Source: Polaromonas sp.
GTDB lineage: Bacteria; Pseudomonadota; Gammaproteobacteria; Burkholderiales; Burkholderiaceae_C
Direction of reading: 5' to 3'
Assembly (NCBI GenBank): GCA_013298815.1
Contig: JAAFJF010000004.1
Span: 61,761 to 125,760, forward strand
Length of the DNA: 64,000 nt
The notes under the pieces are model-generated. The model was given only the letters and a program-made list of their open reading frames with translations, ran no database searches and was not told the DNA's origin. The position numbers were made by a program, and so were the translations under genes. Shown piece by piece: positions 18,460 through 28,260 of the stretch. Within the stretch, counting starts at the first letter, position 1; each line of letters opens with the position of its first letter.

Positions 18460-18511
18460 TATGGCTTTAGCCGGCGTATTTACTGCCTAAACAGCTATCA
18501 AATTAATAGTG
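18460..18511 (-). repeat. Dispersed ~50-bp repeat, intergenic copy (fabH/fabD)
   Basis: On the - strand this copy reads ATAGCTGTTTAGGCAGTAAA, then TACGCCGGCTAAAGCCA. It lies in the fabH-fabD gap, in the same orientation as the operon, and is one of the cleanest copies. Confidence 0.85.
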
Positions 18512-18545
18512 AATTTAAAAAAGTTGCTACTAATCTCAAAGTAAA

Positions 18546-19580
18546 TCAATACTGAACCAAGGCAGAACCCCAAGTAAACCCGCCACCGACAGCTTCTAAC
18601 ATCAGTGTTTGGCCTTGTTTAACCTGCCCAGAGCGAACGGCGGTATCTAGTGCCAAGGGAATCGACGCGGCTGAGGTATTACCGTGCTGATCGACGGTAA
18701 CCACCACCTTGTCCATGTCCAGCTTGAGCTTTTTGGCGGTGCTGGTCATGATGCGGATATTGGCTTGGTGTGGAATCAGCCAGTCGATGTCGGTCTCGGT
18801 TTTGCCAGCTTTAGCAAGTGTGGTGCGCGCGGTATCTGCTAACACGCCAACCGCGAGCTTGAACACAGCTTGTCCGTCCATGTGCAAAAATGCCGAGCCT
18901 TCCACCGCGCCGCCGCCTACATTGCCTGGCACGCACAAAATACCGACGTGCTTGCCGTCGGCGTGCAAATCGGTCGCCAAAATGCCAGGTGTGGCTGACG
19001 CTTCGAGGACGACCGCACCTGCGCCGTCGCCAAACAGCACGCAGGTGGTGCGGTCTTTGAAGTCCAAAATACGAGAAAACGTCTCTGCGCCAATGACGAT
19101 AGCTCTGTTTGCCGCGCCAGATTGAATCATGGCGTTGGCCACCGACAGCGCGTAAACAAAGCCCGTGCAAACCGCTTGTATGTCAAAAGCTGCACAGCCA
19201 GCGATGCCCAGCTTGTTTTGCACGATGCAAGCGGTGGAGGGGAAAACCATGTCTGGCGTTGATGTAGCGACGATGATTAAATCAATGTCGCTAGCCAACA
19301 AACCAGCAGCTTGCATGGCTTTTTGTGCAGCGGCAACAGCCAATTCACTGGTCAAAACGCCTTGCGCTGAGAAATGCCGTGCGCGAATACCTGTTCGCTC
19401 CACAATCCAATCGTCGCTGGTTTCTATGCCCGTGGCTGCAAGCTGGGAGACCAAATCAGCATTGGTAACACGGTTGGGCGGTAAGTAACTGCCTGTACCG
19501 GTGATGCGAGCAAAGCGAGCTATTGTCGCAGTTGTCGCAGTTTTGAAGAGCTGATTTTTTATCTGAGATGGCTGAGTCAT
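18546..19580 (-). CDS. fabH: 3-oxoacyl-ACP synthase III (FabH)
   Basis: A 344-residue enzyme that starts fatty-acid synthesis by condensing acetyl-CoA with malonyl-ACP. The Cys-His-Asn triad is seen in [10 protein letters not shown] (near 136), [11 protein letters not shown] (near 270) and [13 protein letters not shown] (near 300). It has about 24 extra N-terminal residues before the usual [10 protein letters not shown] start; no better start codon lies nearer that segment. It follows plsX by 85 bases. Confidence 0.96.
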   Translation of the reverse strand: MTQPSQIKNQLFKTATTATIARFARITGTGSYLPPNRVTNADLVSQLAATGIETSDDWIVERTGIRARHFSAQGVLTSELAVAAAQKAMQAAGLLASDIDLIIVATSTPDMVFPSTACIVQNKLGIAGCAAFDIQAVCTGFVYALSVANAMIQSGAANRAIVIGAETFSRILDFKDRTTCVLFGDGAGAVVLEASATPGILATDLHADGKHVGILCVPGNVGGGAVEGSAFLHMDGQAVFKLAVGVLADTARTTLAKAGKTETDIDWLIPHQANIRIMTSTAKKLKLDMDKVVVTVDQHGNTSAASIPLALDTAVRSGQVKQGQTLMLEAVGGGFTWGSALVQY

Positions 19581-19665
19581 TAAAAGATGCTAAGCAAGTC
19601 AACCTTGCCCAAAGTTATCCAAGTGACTAAGTTTAACAGCGCTTTTAGAGGGCGCTAACTAACTT

Positions 19666-20700
19666 CTATAAAGGAGAAACTGCAGTTTGGTTGCGATTCA
19701 GAAGCGGTGCAGCATGCGCGATGCGCGATTTAACGCGCTCTAAGAGGTCGTGTTTGGCGGCTTCATAAGCACGACTGAGGGCATTTTCAAACGCCATCAC
19801 GTCTGCAGAACCGTGGCTTTTGAACACCAAACCGCGCAAACCGAGCAGTGCAGCACCGTTGTGACGCCTGTGGTCAAAACGAAATTTAAACGCTTTTAAC
19901 ACCGGATAAGCGCAAATAGCGGCAAATCGCGTGAAAATATTGCGAGAAAATTCAGCTTTCAAAAAATTGCTGAACATAGAGGCAAGGCCTTCTGTGGTTT
20001 TTAATGCGACATTACCAACAAAGCCGTCACACACCACAATATCAACGGTTCCTTTGAAAATGTCATTGCCCTCAACATTGCCATAGAAGTTCAGGTCACC
20101 CGCAGCGGCTGCAGCACGCAGCAACTCGCCCGCCTGCTTAATGACTTCGCTGCCTTTGATGTCTTCTTCGCCGATATTCAACAACCCAACGCTGGGGGCT
20201 TGATTGCCACGTAATACAGATACCAAAGCGGAGCCCATGACTGCAAACTGTAGCAAATGCTCAGCAGAACAATCGACATTAGCACCCAAATCAAGCACCA
20301 TGGTGGCATCACCCGTGGCGTTGGGAACCAAGCCAGAGATGGCAGGCCGGTCAATACCGTCAATAGTTTTGAGAACAAAACGAGAAATTGCCATCAAAGC
20401 GCCTGTGTTACCAGCAGACACTGCTGCTTGCGCTGCGCCGTCTTTCACTTGGTTGATAGCCACCCGCATGGAAGAGTCTTTTTTCTTACGCAGCGCAATT
20501 TCCAACGGGTCATCCATACCAACAACTTCTGTGGCGGCAACGATTTTGGCTCGCGCATGCAAAAAACCCGCTAACGCAGCGGGTTGGCCGACCATCAAAA
20601 GCTCGGCATCTGGATGCTTGTCAAGGAACTGACGGCAAGCCGCCAAAGTAACCACAGGCCCGTGGTCGCCTCCCATACAATCAACAGCTAACGTGACCAT
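19666..20700 (-). CDS. plsX: Phosphate acyltransferase PlsX
   Basis: A 344-residue peripheral-membrane enzyme that converts acyl-ACP to acyl-phosphate for phospholipid synthesis. The N-terminal [10 protein letters not shown], the central [12 protein letters not shown] and [16 protein letters not shown], and the [20 protein letters not shown] segment are characteristic. It follows rpmF by 50 bases in the conserved yceD-rpmF-plsX-fab order that ties ribosome and membrane synthesis together. Confidence 0.96.
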   Translation of the reverse strand: MVTLAVDCMGGDHGPVVTLAACRQFLDKHPDAELLMVGQPAALAGFLHARAKIVAATEVVGMDDPLEIALRKKKDSSMRVAINQVKDGAAQAAVSAGNTGALMAISRFVLKTIDGIDRPAISGLVPNATGDATMVLDLGANVDCSAEHLLQFAVMGSALVSVLRGNQAPSVGLLNIGEEDIKGSEVIKQAGELLRAAAAAGDLNFYGNVEGNDIFKGTVDIVVCDGFVGNVALKTTEGLASMFSNFLKAEFSRNIFTRFAAICAYPVLKAFKFRFDHRRHNGAALLGLRGLVFKSHGSADVMAFENALSRAYEAAKHDLLERVKSRIAHAAPLLNRNQTAVSPL

Positions 20701-20750
20701 TAAGCGAGCTTAATTATTTAAAAACGCCCACCCGACCACGGTACTAAAAC

Positions 20751-20942
20751 TTATTCAGCAGCAGTGTCTGACTTGTTTTTCAGCACTTGGCGGCCACGGT
20801 AAAACCCGTTAGGGCTGATGTGGTGACGCAAATGTGTTTCGCCAGTTGTTGGCTCGACAGCAATGCCAGGCACAACCAAAGCATTGTGTGAACGGTGCAT
20901 ACCGCGCTTAGATGGTGATTTTTTATTTTGTTGAACGGCCAT
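20751..20942 (-). CDS. rpmF: 50S ribosomal protein L32
   Basis: A 63-residue basic ribosomal protein. The N-terminal [20 protein letters not shown] is the hallmark of bL32, and [15 protein letters not shown] follows. The zinc-binding cysteines found in some L32 proteins are absent, as in many proteobacteria. A good promoter lies about 150 bases upstream (21090-21118), so transcription of the plsX-fab series may start here. Confidence 0.97.
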   Translation of the reverse strand: MAVQQNKKSPSKRGMHRSHNALVVPGIAVEPTTGETHLRHHISPNGFYRGRQVLKNKSDTAAE

Positions 20943-21089
20943 GATGTGGCTCCTAAACTATTTATGCCCACATAACTCTCTAGTTATTTTTCAAAACTCT
21001 CAAGTTGTTTCAAAAATCTCTACAAGAATCAATGGACTGGGACTAAAAATGGACTCTGTCTGCACATTTTAAGTACAGCGAAGCCCACG

Positions 21090-21118
21090 ATTATAGCGCA
21101 TTCCTGTCGAAATGACTA
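21090..21118 (-). promoter_or_regulatory. Sigma70-like promoter upstream of rpmF
   Basis: On the - strand TAGTCA (21118-21113) and a perfect TATAAT (21095-21090) are separated by exactly 17 bases. The -35 overlaps the last codons of yceD, as often seen for rpmF. Confidence 0.6.
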
Positions 21119-21706
21119 CTTTTTACCTTTTAAAGCTGCCAATGCTGCAAACGGATGAGGCTTGCCCTCAATACCCAAAGCCTCAAAATCGGCATCAACG
21201 GCGATCATTTGAGGCTGAACGGGACAAACGTCATGCATAGGCACTTGCGGTAAAGCCATTAAGAGCTCGTCCTCAATCAGCTCAAGCAAGTTAAATTCGC
21301 GGCTGATCGCGAGCAAATCTTCTTCGCACTCGTCATCTTCAGCCTCTGCGGTAGCTTCGTCAGCAACAAAACGGTAAGAACGGTCAAACTCTAAAAACGT
21401 AGAAACCTCACCCAAGCAGCGTTGGCAGGTTTGCGGCAAATTGGTATGCGCCGTCACATGCAGCCACACTTGCGGCTTGACTTTTGCATGGTCTCCTGCG
21501 CTTTGGACCAATTCACCTTCAGCCCGCCAAAAAACGCCCTCATGATCGACTAAATCAGCCTCTATCCGGCAAGATTCTTGCCTAAGCCTGTCATATTTTT
21601 GTAGCAAGCCTTGCCCTTGAAGATAACCATCTGCCTGCGCCAAGCCAGCTACGTCCAGGTGGTCCGCACGGAAATTTAAGCTCAAATCTTTCTTTAATTC
21701 AGTCAT
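21116..21706 (-). CDS. yceD: YceD family protein (DUF177)
   Basis: A 196-residue protein implicated in 23S rRNA metabolism, almost always upstream of rpmF. The CQRC pair (LPQTCQRCLGEV) in the middle, the acidic stretch around ECEEDLLAI, the ELIEDELLMALPQVPMH segment and the closing PHPFAALAALKGKK are typical. ATG 21706 is used; an in-frame GTG lies two codons upstream. Function is inferred from the family. Confidence 0.92.
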   Translation of the reverse strand: MTELKKDLSLNFRADHLDVAGLAQADGYLQGQGLLQKYDRLRQESCRIEADLVDHEGVFWRAEGELVQSAGDHAKVKPQVWLHVTAHTNLPQTCQRCLGEVSTFLEFDRSYRFVADEATAEAEDDECEEDLLAISREFNLLELIEDELLMALPQVPMHDVCPVQPQMIAVDADFEALGIEGKPHPFAALAALKGKK

Positions 21707-21802
21707 ACACACTCACTTTTTTCTTCATATTCTTCCTATCTAAATGCCGTCATCGCAACTTAGACGTGCTCAAGTGTACCAACGAGTGCGAAAATACCTC
21801 CC

Positions 21803-22402
21803 ATGACAAGCTCAACAGATAAAAACCGCACGGTGATTTTGGGTTCTACGTCGGTTTACCGACGCGAACTGATGACTCGGCTGCGCATCCCCTTTAACGT
21901 ACACGCGCCCGATGTAGATGAAACAGCCTTCAGTGATGAGTCACCCTTGCAGCTCGCCCAACGTTTAGCTTTGGCAAAAGCTAACGCCGTAGCGCAAAAA
22001 TTCCCAGAAAGCGTGGTGATTGGCTCGGACCAAGTGGCTGATTTGCACGGCTTGGCGCTGGGAAAGCCCGGAAACTTTGATCGCGCTACGCTACAGTTGC
22101 GCCAAATGCGGGGGGAAACAGTGATTTTTCATACGGCCATTGCCGTGGTTTGCCACGCCACTGGCTTTTCAATGCAAGACTGCGCAGCTATCCATGTGGT
22201 CTTCCGCGACCTGTCGGATGATGAAATTACCGCTTATCTGCTAGCAGAAACCCCGTACGACTGCGCTGGGAGTGCTAAAAGTGAAGGCCTAGGCATCACT
22301 TTGTTGTCATCCATCAACAACGACGATCCAACCGCATTGGTAGGCTTACCTTTGATTCGTACTTGCCATATGCTGCGGGCCGCTGGGGTCAAACTACTAT
22401 GA
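21803..22402 (+). CDS. yceF: Maf-like nucleotide pyrophosphatase (YceF, m7GTP type)
   Basis: A 199-residue house-cleaning pyrophosphatase. The N-terminal ILGSTSVYRRELM, the catalytic GSDQVADL and DCAGSAKSEGLGI (near residue 152) match Maf proteins. The variant residues and the position divergent from yceD suggest the YceF subgroup that hydrolyses 7-methyl-GTP. It overlaps the next gene by ATGA. Confidence 0.9.
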   Translation: MTSSTDKNRTVILGSTSVYRRELMTRLRIPFNVHAPDVDETAFSDESPLQLAQRLALAKANAVAQKFPESVVIGSDQVADLHGLALGKPGNFDRATLQLRQMRGETVIFHTAIAVVCHATGFSMQDCAAIHVVFRDLSDDEITAYLLAETPYDCAGSAKSEGLGITLLSSINNDDPTALVGLPLIRTCHMLRAAGVKLL

Positions 22403-23184
22403 CAAGTAACTCAAATAGCATTAAAGGCAAGTTGTATTTGGTTCCAGCGCCCCTGGACTTTGGCTGCGATACATTGACGCCACTGGAAGACGTATTACCG
22501 CTTGCGACACTGCACACCGCAGCCAAGCTGGAACATTGGATATGTGAAAACGCAAAATCTACCCGCGCTTATTTAAAACGCGTTGGCGAGATTCGTCCTT
22601 TAGCGCAGCCCCTGCAATCACTCCTAATTCAAGAGCTGCCACGAGAAGTACATAAAAAGGGCGATCATCCGGGCAGTGCAGGCGCAGGTTTTGATGCCAA
22701 ACCTCTACTGGCTGCGGCGCTGAAAGGTTTTGATGTGGGCTTGATTTCTGAGGCTGGAATGCCTGCAATTGCAGATCCAGGCTCTTCAGTGGTGCGTGCA
22801 GCGCATGACTTAGGCATCGCAGTTGTACCGCTTGTAGGACCTATTTCATTGATGCTGGCTTTGGCCGCGAGTGGGTTAAACGGGCAAAATTTTGCTTTTG
22901 TGGGATATTTACCTTCAGATGCTGCATTGCTCGTCAAACGCATCAAAGAGCTGGAGCAGCTGGCAATGAAAACAGGACAGACTCAATTGTTTATTGAAAC
23001 ACCCTACCGCAATACCTCTTTGTTACAAGTTTTGATAAGTCAATTGCAACCAAACACCCGTTTAGCGATAAGTTGTGGTCTAACATTAGTAAATTCGCAA
23101 ACATTCAGCGAAAAAATTTATGCATGGCGCCAAAAATCGCACACTTTGTCACTAAGTTTGCCTTCAGTATTTGCGATTGGGTAA
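22399..23184 (+). CDS. SAM-dependent methyltransferase, tetrapyrrole-methylase fold (RsmI/YraL-like)
   Basis: A 261-residue protein beginning at the ATG that overlaps the yceF TGA as ATGA. The motif SEAGMPAIADPGS near residue 117 and VVPLVGPISLMLALAASGL match the RsmI/YraL group of the tetrapyrrole-methylase fold, which includes the 2'-O-methylase of 16S rRNA C1402. The opening KLYLVPAPLDFG differs from the usual RsmI start (normally a GNLxD-type motif), so it may be a paralogue rather than RsmI itself. Confidence 0.82.
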   Translation: MTSNSNSIKGKLYLVPAPLDFGCDTLTPLEDVLPLATLHTAAKLEHWICENAKSTRAYLKRVGEIRPLAQPLQSLLIQELPREVHKKGDHPGSAGAGFDAKPLLAAALKGFDVGLISEAGMPAIADPGSSVVRAAHDLGIAVVPLVGPISLMLALAASGLNGQNFAFVGYLPSDAALLVKRIKELEQLAMKTGQTQLFIETPYRNTSLLQVLISQLQPNTRLAISCGLTLVNSQTFSEKIYAWRQKSHTLSLSLPSVFAIG

Positions 23185-23373
23185 TATTTACGGTTAAATT
23201 AGTGAGGTAAAAATTTACTTTAATTTCAAAAGTATTCATAATTGAAGGAAAGTAACAAAACACACGCTTAGATACATAAGCAACTGAGGCATTAGTGATT
23301 TGAAGGGCTTGAAATTGGTGATATAGGCACCGACAAACCTGCAAATTTTGAATAAAAATACGGCCTAGGGAAT

Positions 23374-25020
23374 ATGCGCCACCTCAACAGGTATATCTTT
23401 TCAACCACGTTGCTGCTCACTGCATTGACGAGCCAAGCTGTACAGTTGGGCTCCGCCAAGGGTGCGGCGGTATTTGGCCGTCCGCTCGATTTAAGTGTAC
23501 AAGTGCGTCTAGACACTCCGGCTGATGAAGCCACAGGCTGTTTTTCAGCTGAAATTTTTCAAGCAGATAACAAATTTGATGTCGGTCGAGTTCGTCTTGA
23601 CCTTATCCCTGCAGCCAATGGGCTAGATGCGACTGTTCGTATTCGCTCCGTAACAGCCGTCAATGAACCCTGGGCAAAAGTGATACTGCGTAGTAATTGC
23701 GGCTCAAAAATTTCACGCCAGTACGATTTTTTGACTGATTTTTCTTCTGATGCACCAGTTGGCAGCATGCTGGCCGAAAACACACCAGCTACAGCCGTTG
23801 CGACCGCTGCCGCAAGCGCAAGCACCTCAGAAGCCCCCGTATCTAATTGGAGCGTGGCGCGGTCACAAGCAAAGAGTAAAACATCAACTGCCAAGACTGA
23901 CACGCAAAACGTACAAGCCACCGCAGCGCCGAAAAAAGCTAAACAAATAACGCCATTAGCTGCTGCAACAGCGCTAAATACGACCAAGAAAACCACGGAA
24001 ATGGTCTCTGATGCGGTTGGACAGTCACGTCTGAAAATGGAGACTTTTGAACTGGCTGACGAACGCCAAGTTCTCTTGAAACTCTCGACTGCCTTGGTTG
24101 AACCAACGGGTATGCGAACACCAGAAGAAATCCAAGCTTTAGCGCAAGCTACTGCGGTTTGGCGCGCCATCAATGGTATGCCAGCTGAGGTCAAATCTCC
24201 CGACCCAGTCGCACAAGCAGCAACCACCCCTGCCGCGGCTGTGCAACCAACACCCCCAGCGTCCATGCCAACGCTGATGAATCAAAAACTTGCTGGCAAA
24301 AGCGAATTCTCTAATTTGATGGTTTATGGCCTGATAGGTTTATTGGCCTTGACGCTGGCATGTATTGCTTGGCTGTGGATACGTGTTCGTCAAGCTTCTC
24401 GCGCTGGCTATGGCTGGCTGCATGATTCTGGGGCTGAAGAAGAGATTGTTGACCACGAGCCAACACAGTTTATGCATTCTAATTTTTATGAAACAAGTGT
24501 CCAAGATCCCGAGCCAGAAGTTTCAAAAAATGATCATCACGAAACATCAGAACCAATTTTAGATGCCGAGCCAAAACCCGAACCCGAAATTGAAGTTCAC
24601 GCGGCTGACAGTGCCAAAGACGAAGAAATATTCATAGAGGTCATCGAAGAGGCTTCTGTAGCGCCTCTGGCCTTGACGCCGACAAGCACAAAGATAAAAT
24701 CGCCAGCGGAAACTACTGCTAGCTCTTTGCCACCCCATTTTGATGACCTACGGTTTGATGAACACGCGTTGCAAAGCAAAAAGAAAAACAGAGAAATTGA
24801 GCATAACCAACCCATCACATCACCTCTAGAGTTGATGGATCTCGTTTTGGCTGATACACCACCAAAACTTAGGGCTGTTTCAACGCCAACCTCCGACCAA
24901 GCTGGTTTGTCAGCGAGTAAGCCGACACCTGCTAAAGACGACAGCAAAGGTAATTTGATCAACTTTGATGTCTTTGCAGAGCCGGAACCTGCGAATAGGT
25001 CGACTCGCTTCGTTCGATAA
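23374..25020 (+). CDS. FimV/HubP-like membrane protein
   Basis: A 548-residue protein with a signal peptide (to about residue 22, ending SQA) and an N-terminal domain opening VQLGSAKGAAVFGRPLDLSV, which resembles the periplasmic start of FimV. An Ala/Thr/Lys-rich low-complexity region follows, then one membrane helix near residues 313-335 (MVYGLIGLLALTLACIAWLW) and an acidic cytoplasmic tail rich in Glu/Pro. FimV proteins organise cell-pole and type IV pilus functions. No pilus genes are nearby and no LysM motif is obvious, so the name is by resemblance. Confidence 0.65.
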   Translation: MRHLNRYIFSTTLLLTALTSQAVQLGSAKGAAVFGRPLDLSVQVRLDTPADEATGCFSAEIFQADNKFDVGRVRLDLIPAANGLDATVRIRSVTAVNEPWAKVILRSNCGSKISRQYDFLTDFSSDAPVGSMLAENTPATAVATAAASASTSEAPVSNWSVARSQAKSKTSTAKTDTQNVQATAAPKKAKQITPLAAATALNTTKKTTEMVSDAVGQSRLKMETFELADERQVLLKLSTALVEPTGMRTPEEIQALAQATAVWRAINGMPAEVKSPDPVAQAATTPAAAVQPTPPASMPTLMNQKLAGKSEFSNLMVYGLIGLLALTLACIAWLWIRVRQASRAGYGWLHDSGAEEEIVDHEPTQFMHSNFYETSVQDPEPEVSKNDHHETSEPILDAEPKPEPEIEVHAADSAKDEEIFIEVIEEASVAPLALTPTSTKIKSPAETTASSLPPHFDDLRFDEHALQSKKKNREIEHNQPITSPLELMDLVLADTPPKLRAVSTPTSDQAGLSASKPTPAKDDSKGNLINFDVFAEPEPANRSTRFVR

Positions 25021-25044
25021 ATCGGCTGCTAATTTGCTCTAGCT

Positions 25045-26169
25045 CTAGGCAAACACGCCAGCCGTATCTTGCATTCGGTTAGCCACTTCACCTAAATGGT
25101 GCAAGGTGTCGCCAAATGCAATCTCAAGCTGTGTCAAGTGTTTAAAGTAGTGGCTGACGATATATTCGTCCGTCACACCGATACCACCATGCAATTGAAC
25201 GGCTTGTTGCCCCACAAAACGCATGGAATTGCCCAATTGGTATTTGGCACGTGCCATCGCTGCACGACGCTCTTGTGCTGGTGCATTGAGTTTGAGAGAC
25301 GCGTAATAACTCATAGAACGCGCTAGTTCTAGTTGGATCTTGACATCTGCCATGCGATGACGAAGCGCTTGGAAGCTACTGATAACCACGCCAAACTGTT
25401 TGCGTGTATTCATGTAATCGGCCGTTATAGCAACCGTTTTATCCATCGCGCCTACTGCTTCTGCACAAGTTGCCGCAATACCTATGTCCACAGCATGCTC
25501 TAACGCCGTCAAACCATCCAAGGTGACCAATTGCGCTGGTGCGTCTACCAAAGTCAATTCCGCTGCACGCCCACCGTTTTGTGTTCCGTATGCACGTGTT
25601 GAAACGCCAGCAGCTACCCGCTCCACAAGAAACACAGCCATCTTGCCATCTAGCATAGCGGGAACCAAGAACGCGTCAGCCGCATCACCTACTGGTACTA
25701 TACTTTTAATAGCGTTTAAGACATATATATCGCTGGGCGCATTCGTTTTAACAGCTTTAGCAGAACATATACTCAAGTTATATCGCGCTTTACGCTCTTG
25801 ATACGCCAGTACCACCAAGGCTTCACCAGCAGCAATTTTAGGCAACCAATCAGCCTTGATAGCCGAGGACGCATAGCCAGACAGCAAACCACTCGCGATC
25901 AAAGTGTGTGCAAATGGCTCAAGAACGATGCCACGCCCTAACTCTTCCATCACCACCATGCCTTCAACAGGGCCCATGCCAAGGCCGCCATCTTCCTCGG
26001 AAATATACAAGCCAGTCAGCCCCAAACCCGCTAATTCAGCATATTTTTCTTGTGAGAAACCACCGCTTTTTTCAATGCTGCGGCGATGCTCGAAGGTGTA
26101 CGCTTTGTCGACCCATTTGCGAACGGCATCGCGCAGTTGTTCTTGATCTTCAGTGAAATCGAAATTCAT
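25045..26169 (-). CDS. Acyl-CoA dehydrogenase (second of a pair)
   Basis: A 374-residue FAD enzyme of the acyl-CoA dehydrogenase family, oxidising the alpha-beta bond of an acyl-CoA. The N-terminal FDFTEDQEQLRDAVRKWV, the middle GLYISEEDGGLGMG and the C-terminal RKQFGVVISSFQALRHRMAD and VQLHGGIGVTDEY motifs are visible. It sits 59 bases after a second member, an arrangement typical of heteromeric or paired dehydrogenases for branched, aromatic or steroid acyl-CoAs. The substrate cannot be told. A degenerate repeat copy lies within it at 25697-25745. Confidence 0.88.
   Translation of the reverse strand: MNFDFTEDQEQLRDAVRKWVDKAYTFEHRRSIEKSGGFSQEKYAELAGLGLTGLYISEEDGGLGMGPVEGMVVMEELGRGIVLEPFAHTLIASGLLSGYASSAIKADWLPKIAAGEALVVLAYQERKARYNLSICSAKAVKTNAPSDIYVLNAIKSIVPVGDAADAFLVPAMLDGKMAVFLVERVAAGVSTRAYGTQNGGRAAELTLVDAPAQLVTLDGLTALEHAVDIGIAATCAEAVGAMDKTVAITADYMNTRKQFGVVISSFQALRHRMADVKIQLELARSMSYYASLKLNAPAQERRAAMARAKYQLGNSMRFVGQQAVQLHGGIGVTDEYIVSHYFKHLTQLEIAFGDTLHHLGEVANRMQDTAGVFA
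25697..25745 (+). repeat. Degenerate dispersed repeat inside acyl-CoA dehydrogenase
   Basis: The sequence ATAGCGTTTAAGACATATAT then ATCGCTGGGCGC aligns along its length with the repeat consensus but has many differences. On the - strand it encodes NAPSDIYVLNAIKSIV, in the same frame as the copies in rseB and yceH. This copy is less certain than the others. Confidence 0.5.
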
Positions 26170-26228
26170 GTTTGTGAGTCCTATTATTCTTCGTGCTGTG
26201 TTCGTGCTGTGCTTTCGCTACGTCGCTC

Positions 26229-27407
26229 TCAACCAAGTACTGTTTGCGAGACGATATTACGCTGCACTTCGTTGGAGCCACCATAGATTGTTGTTTTACG
26301 CATGTTGAAGTAAGTGCTCGCCAACGGCGCACAATGGGCAGCGCCCACGTGATCCCCCTGCCACCCCGCCTCCATGGCTTCACGAACCAAGGGCAAAGCA
26401 TAAGGGCCAGCGGCCAACATCATCAATTCTGAGTAGCGCTGTTGGATTTCGCTACCGCGAATTTTGAGCAAGCCTGCGACATCCAGCGAGTTTTTGCCAG
26501 ATTTTTCAGCACTCAAGACACGCATCACCATCATCTCCAAAGCCACAACATCAACCTCCAGCTTGGCGATTTCGTCGCGGAACCGCACATCGTTCCATAC
26601 GCCTTCTGCCTTGGCAATGCGCTTTAAGCGCTCTAACTCTCGCTTGGTACGATTCACATCTGCAATATTGGTACGCTCATGGCTGAGCAAATGTTTGGCA
26701 TAAGTCCAGCCTTTATTTTCTTCACCAATTAAGTTTTCAACCGGGACTTCAACGTTATCAAACCATACCTCGTTAACCTCGGCGTCACCGTCTAACAACA
26801 CAATGGGGCGTACCGTGACACCCTTGCTCTTCATGTCTACGAGTAAGAAGCTGATGCCAGTTTGCGGTTTGCCTTCGTTACTGGTGCGTACCAAGCAGAA
26901 AATCCACTCACCGTATTGCCCCAACGTCGTCCAAGTTTTTTGACCATTGACAATGTACTTATCGCCCACCCTTTCAGCCTTGCATTTGACCGATGCTAAA
27001 TCTGAACCAGAACCTGGCTCACTGTAGCCTTGGCTCCACCATACTTCGCCACTGGCGATGCCTGGCAAATGCTGTTTTTGCTGCTTTTCGTTGCCAAATG
27101 CCATGATGACAGGCGCAACCATGATGGGGCCGAATGGAATAACACGTGGCGCACCAGCGCGGGCGCATTCTTCTTCAAACACATGTTTTTGTATCGCATT
27201 CCAACCTGGGCCACCAAACTCTGTAGGCCAGGCGTGGCCTAACCAGCCCTTTTTGCCTAAAATTTTTGCCCAAGCTTGCATGTCATCGCGCGACAAGTTC
27301 AAATCATTATGAACTTTGTAAGAAATCTCTTTGGGCAGATTGCTGGCCACCCAAGAGCGGATGTCTTCGCGAAACTGTTGTTCTTCTGGTGTGAAGGCTA
27401 AATCCAT
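26229..27407 (-). CDS. Acyl-CoA dehydrogenase (first of a pair)
   Basis: A 392-residue flavoprotein dehydrogenase. It has WWSQGYSEPGSGSDLASV near residue 130 (flavin and substrate contact region), NGQKTWTTLGQYGEWIF, and the closing YGGSNEVQRNIVSQTVLG found in most family members. It precedes the 374-residue paralogue in one transcription unit. Length suggests a medium-chain type enzyme acting with an electron-transfer flavoprotein encoded elsewhere. Confidence 0.9.
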   Translation of the reverse strand: MDLAFTPEEQQFREDIRSWVASNLPKEISYKVHNDLNLSRDDMQAWAKILGKKGWLGHAWPTEFGGPGWNAIQKHVFEEECARAGAPRVIPFGPIMVAPVIMAFGNEKQQKQHLPGIASGEVWWSQGYSEPGSGSDLASVKCKAERVGDKYIVNGQKTWTTLGQYGEWIFCLVRTSNEGKPQTGISFLLVDMKSKGVTVRPIVLLDGDAEVNEVWFDNVEVPVENLIGEENKGWTYAKHLLSHERTNIADVNRTKRELERLKRIAKAEGVWNDVRFRDEIAKLEVDVVALEMMVMRVLSAEKSGKNSLDVAGLLKIRGSEIQQRYSELMMLAAGPYALPLVREAMEAGWQGDHVGAAHCAPLASTYFNMRKTTIYGGSNEVQRNIVSQTVLG

Positions 27408-27491
27408 GCTTGCTTTTCTCCAATAACACTAATTATTTGTGCGCTTATCTCAAACTGATGCGAATTTAGCATGACCGTGCTTTTGTGGCTG

Positions 27492-28217
27492 TCATGGCTG
27501 AGACAGACCCAGTTCTTTACTCAAATTCTCAAACATCTGTCGTAAATGCGTAACTTCGTGCTCCAAGGCACTTATGCGCTGATGAATCACGGAGCCTTCA
27601 TTGGTAGCCAATTCTTGCGCTTCATTTTCAGTCGCCAACAGTGTCAAATCGACGGGGCCACACATCAAATGCGTCCATCGCTGCTCACGCGCACCTGGCG
27701 CTCGAGGTAGTTTTTGTACCAAAGCGCCGCCTTTGTCAGCCGGTCGGTCTTGCAGTTCTTCTAAAAAACCTTCTACAGAAGATATATCTGCAAATTTGTA
27801 CCACCGCTCAGCGTTGATACGTAACTCCCCCGCAGTTTGCGGCCCACGCAACATCAGCAAACCCAGTATCACAGCCGACTGCTCTGGCACACCAACAGCG
27901 CGCTGGAAATTGTGCTCAAAACGTGTAGTTCTGCTACCGCTCAACTCGCGTACCAAGGGCTGCTCGGCAGCATTTACTATTGATTTCATAGCTGCTAAGG
28001 CAGTAAATACATCGGATTCAGCCAATTCCATAGTGGGGAAGCGGCTGCTTTTTTGATTACAACCTAGCACCAAAGAATTGAGCGTTAATGGGTAACTGTC
28101 GGGTACTGTCCTAGCTTTCTCCATGAGTGTGCCCAAGACACGGGCTTGAACAGCGGTTAAATCTGGCAGATTTTTAGGTCCTGTTTCTGCAGTAGCAGCG
28201 TCAATGATGTTTTCCAA
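27492..28217 (-). CDS. yceH: YceH family protein (DUF480)
   Basis: A 241-residue protein of two winged-helix-like domains. [20 protein letters not shown] near residue 20, [18 protein letters not shown] and [19 protein letters not shown] are diagnostic for DUF480. The segment [20 protein letters not shown] between residues ~65 and 85 is encoded by the dispersed repeat. It diverges from purN by 43 bases. Cellular role unknown. Confidence 0.9.
   Translation of the reverse strand: MENIIDAATAETGPKNLPDLTAVQARVLGTLMEKARTVPDSYPLTLNSLVLGCNQKSSRFPTMELAESDVFTALAAMKSIVNAAEQPLVRELSGSRTTRFEHNFQRAVGVPEQSAVILGLLMLRGPQTAGELRINAERWYKFADISSVEGFLEELQDRPADKGGALVQKLPRAPGAREQRWTHLMCGPVDLTLLATENEAQELATNEGSVIHQRISALEHEVTHLRQMFENLSKELGLSQP
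27975..28023 (+). repeat. Dispersed ~50-bp repeat inside yceH
   Basis: The copy reads ATAGCTGCTAAGGCAGTAAA, then TACATCGGATTCAGCC. On the - strand it encodes [14 protein letters not shown], nearly the peptide encoded by the rseB copy (ASVFTALAAINSIA). Confidence 0.75.
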
Positions 28218-28260
28218 AGCGATAATTCCAATAAATTAAAGAAAAAAGTTAAATAGAGCC

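Noticed and set aside
23559..24266. 235-residue open frame opposite the FimV-like gene
   Set aside because: It results from the Ala/Thr-rich low-complexity region being read antisense; no domain is visible.
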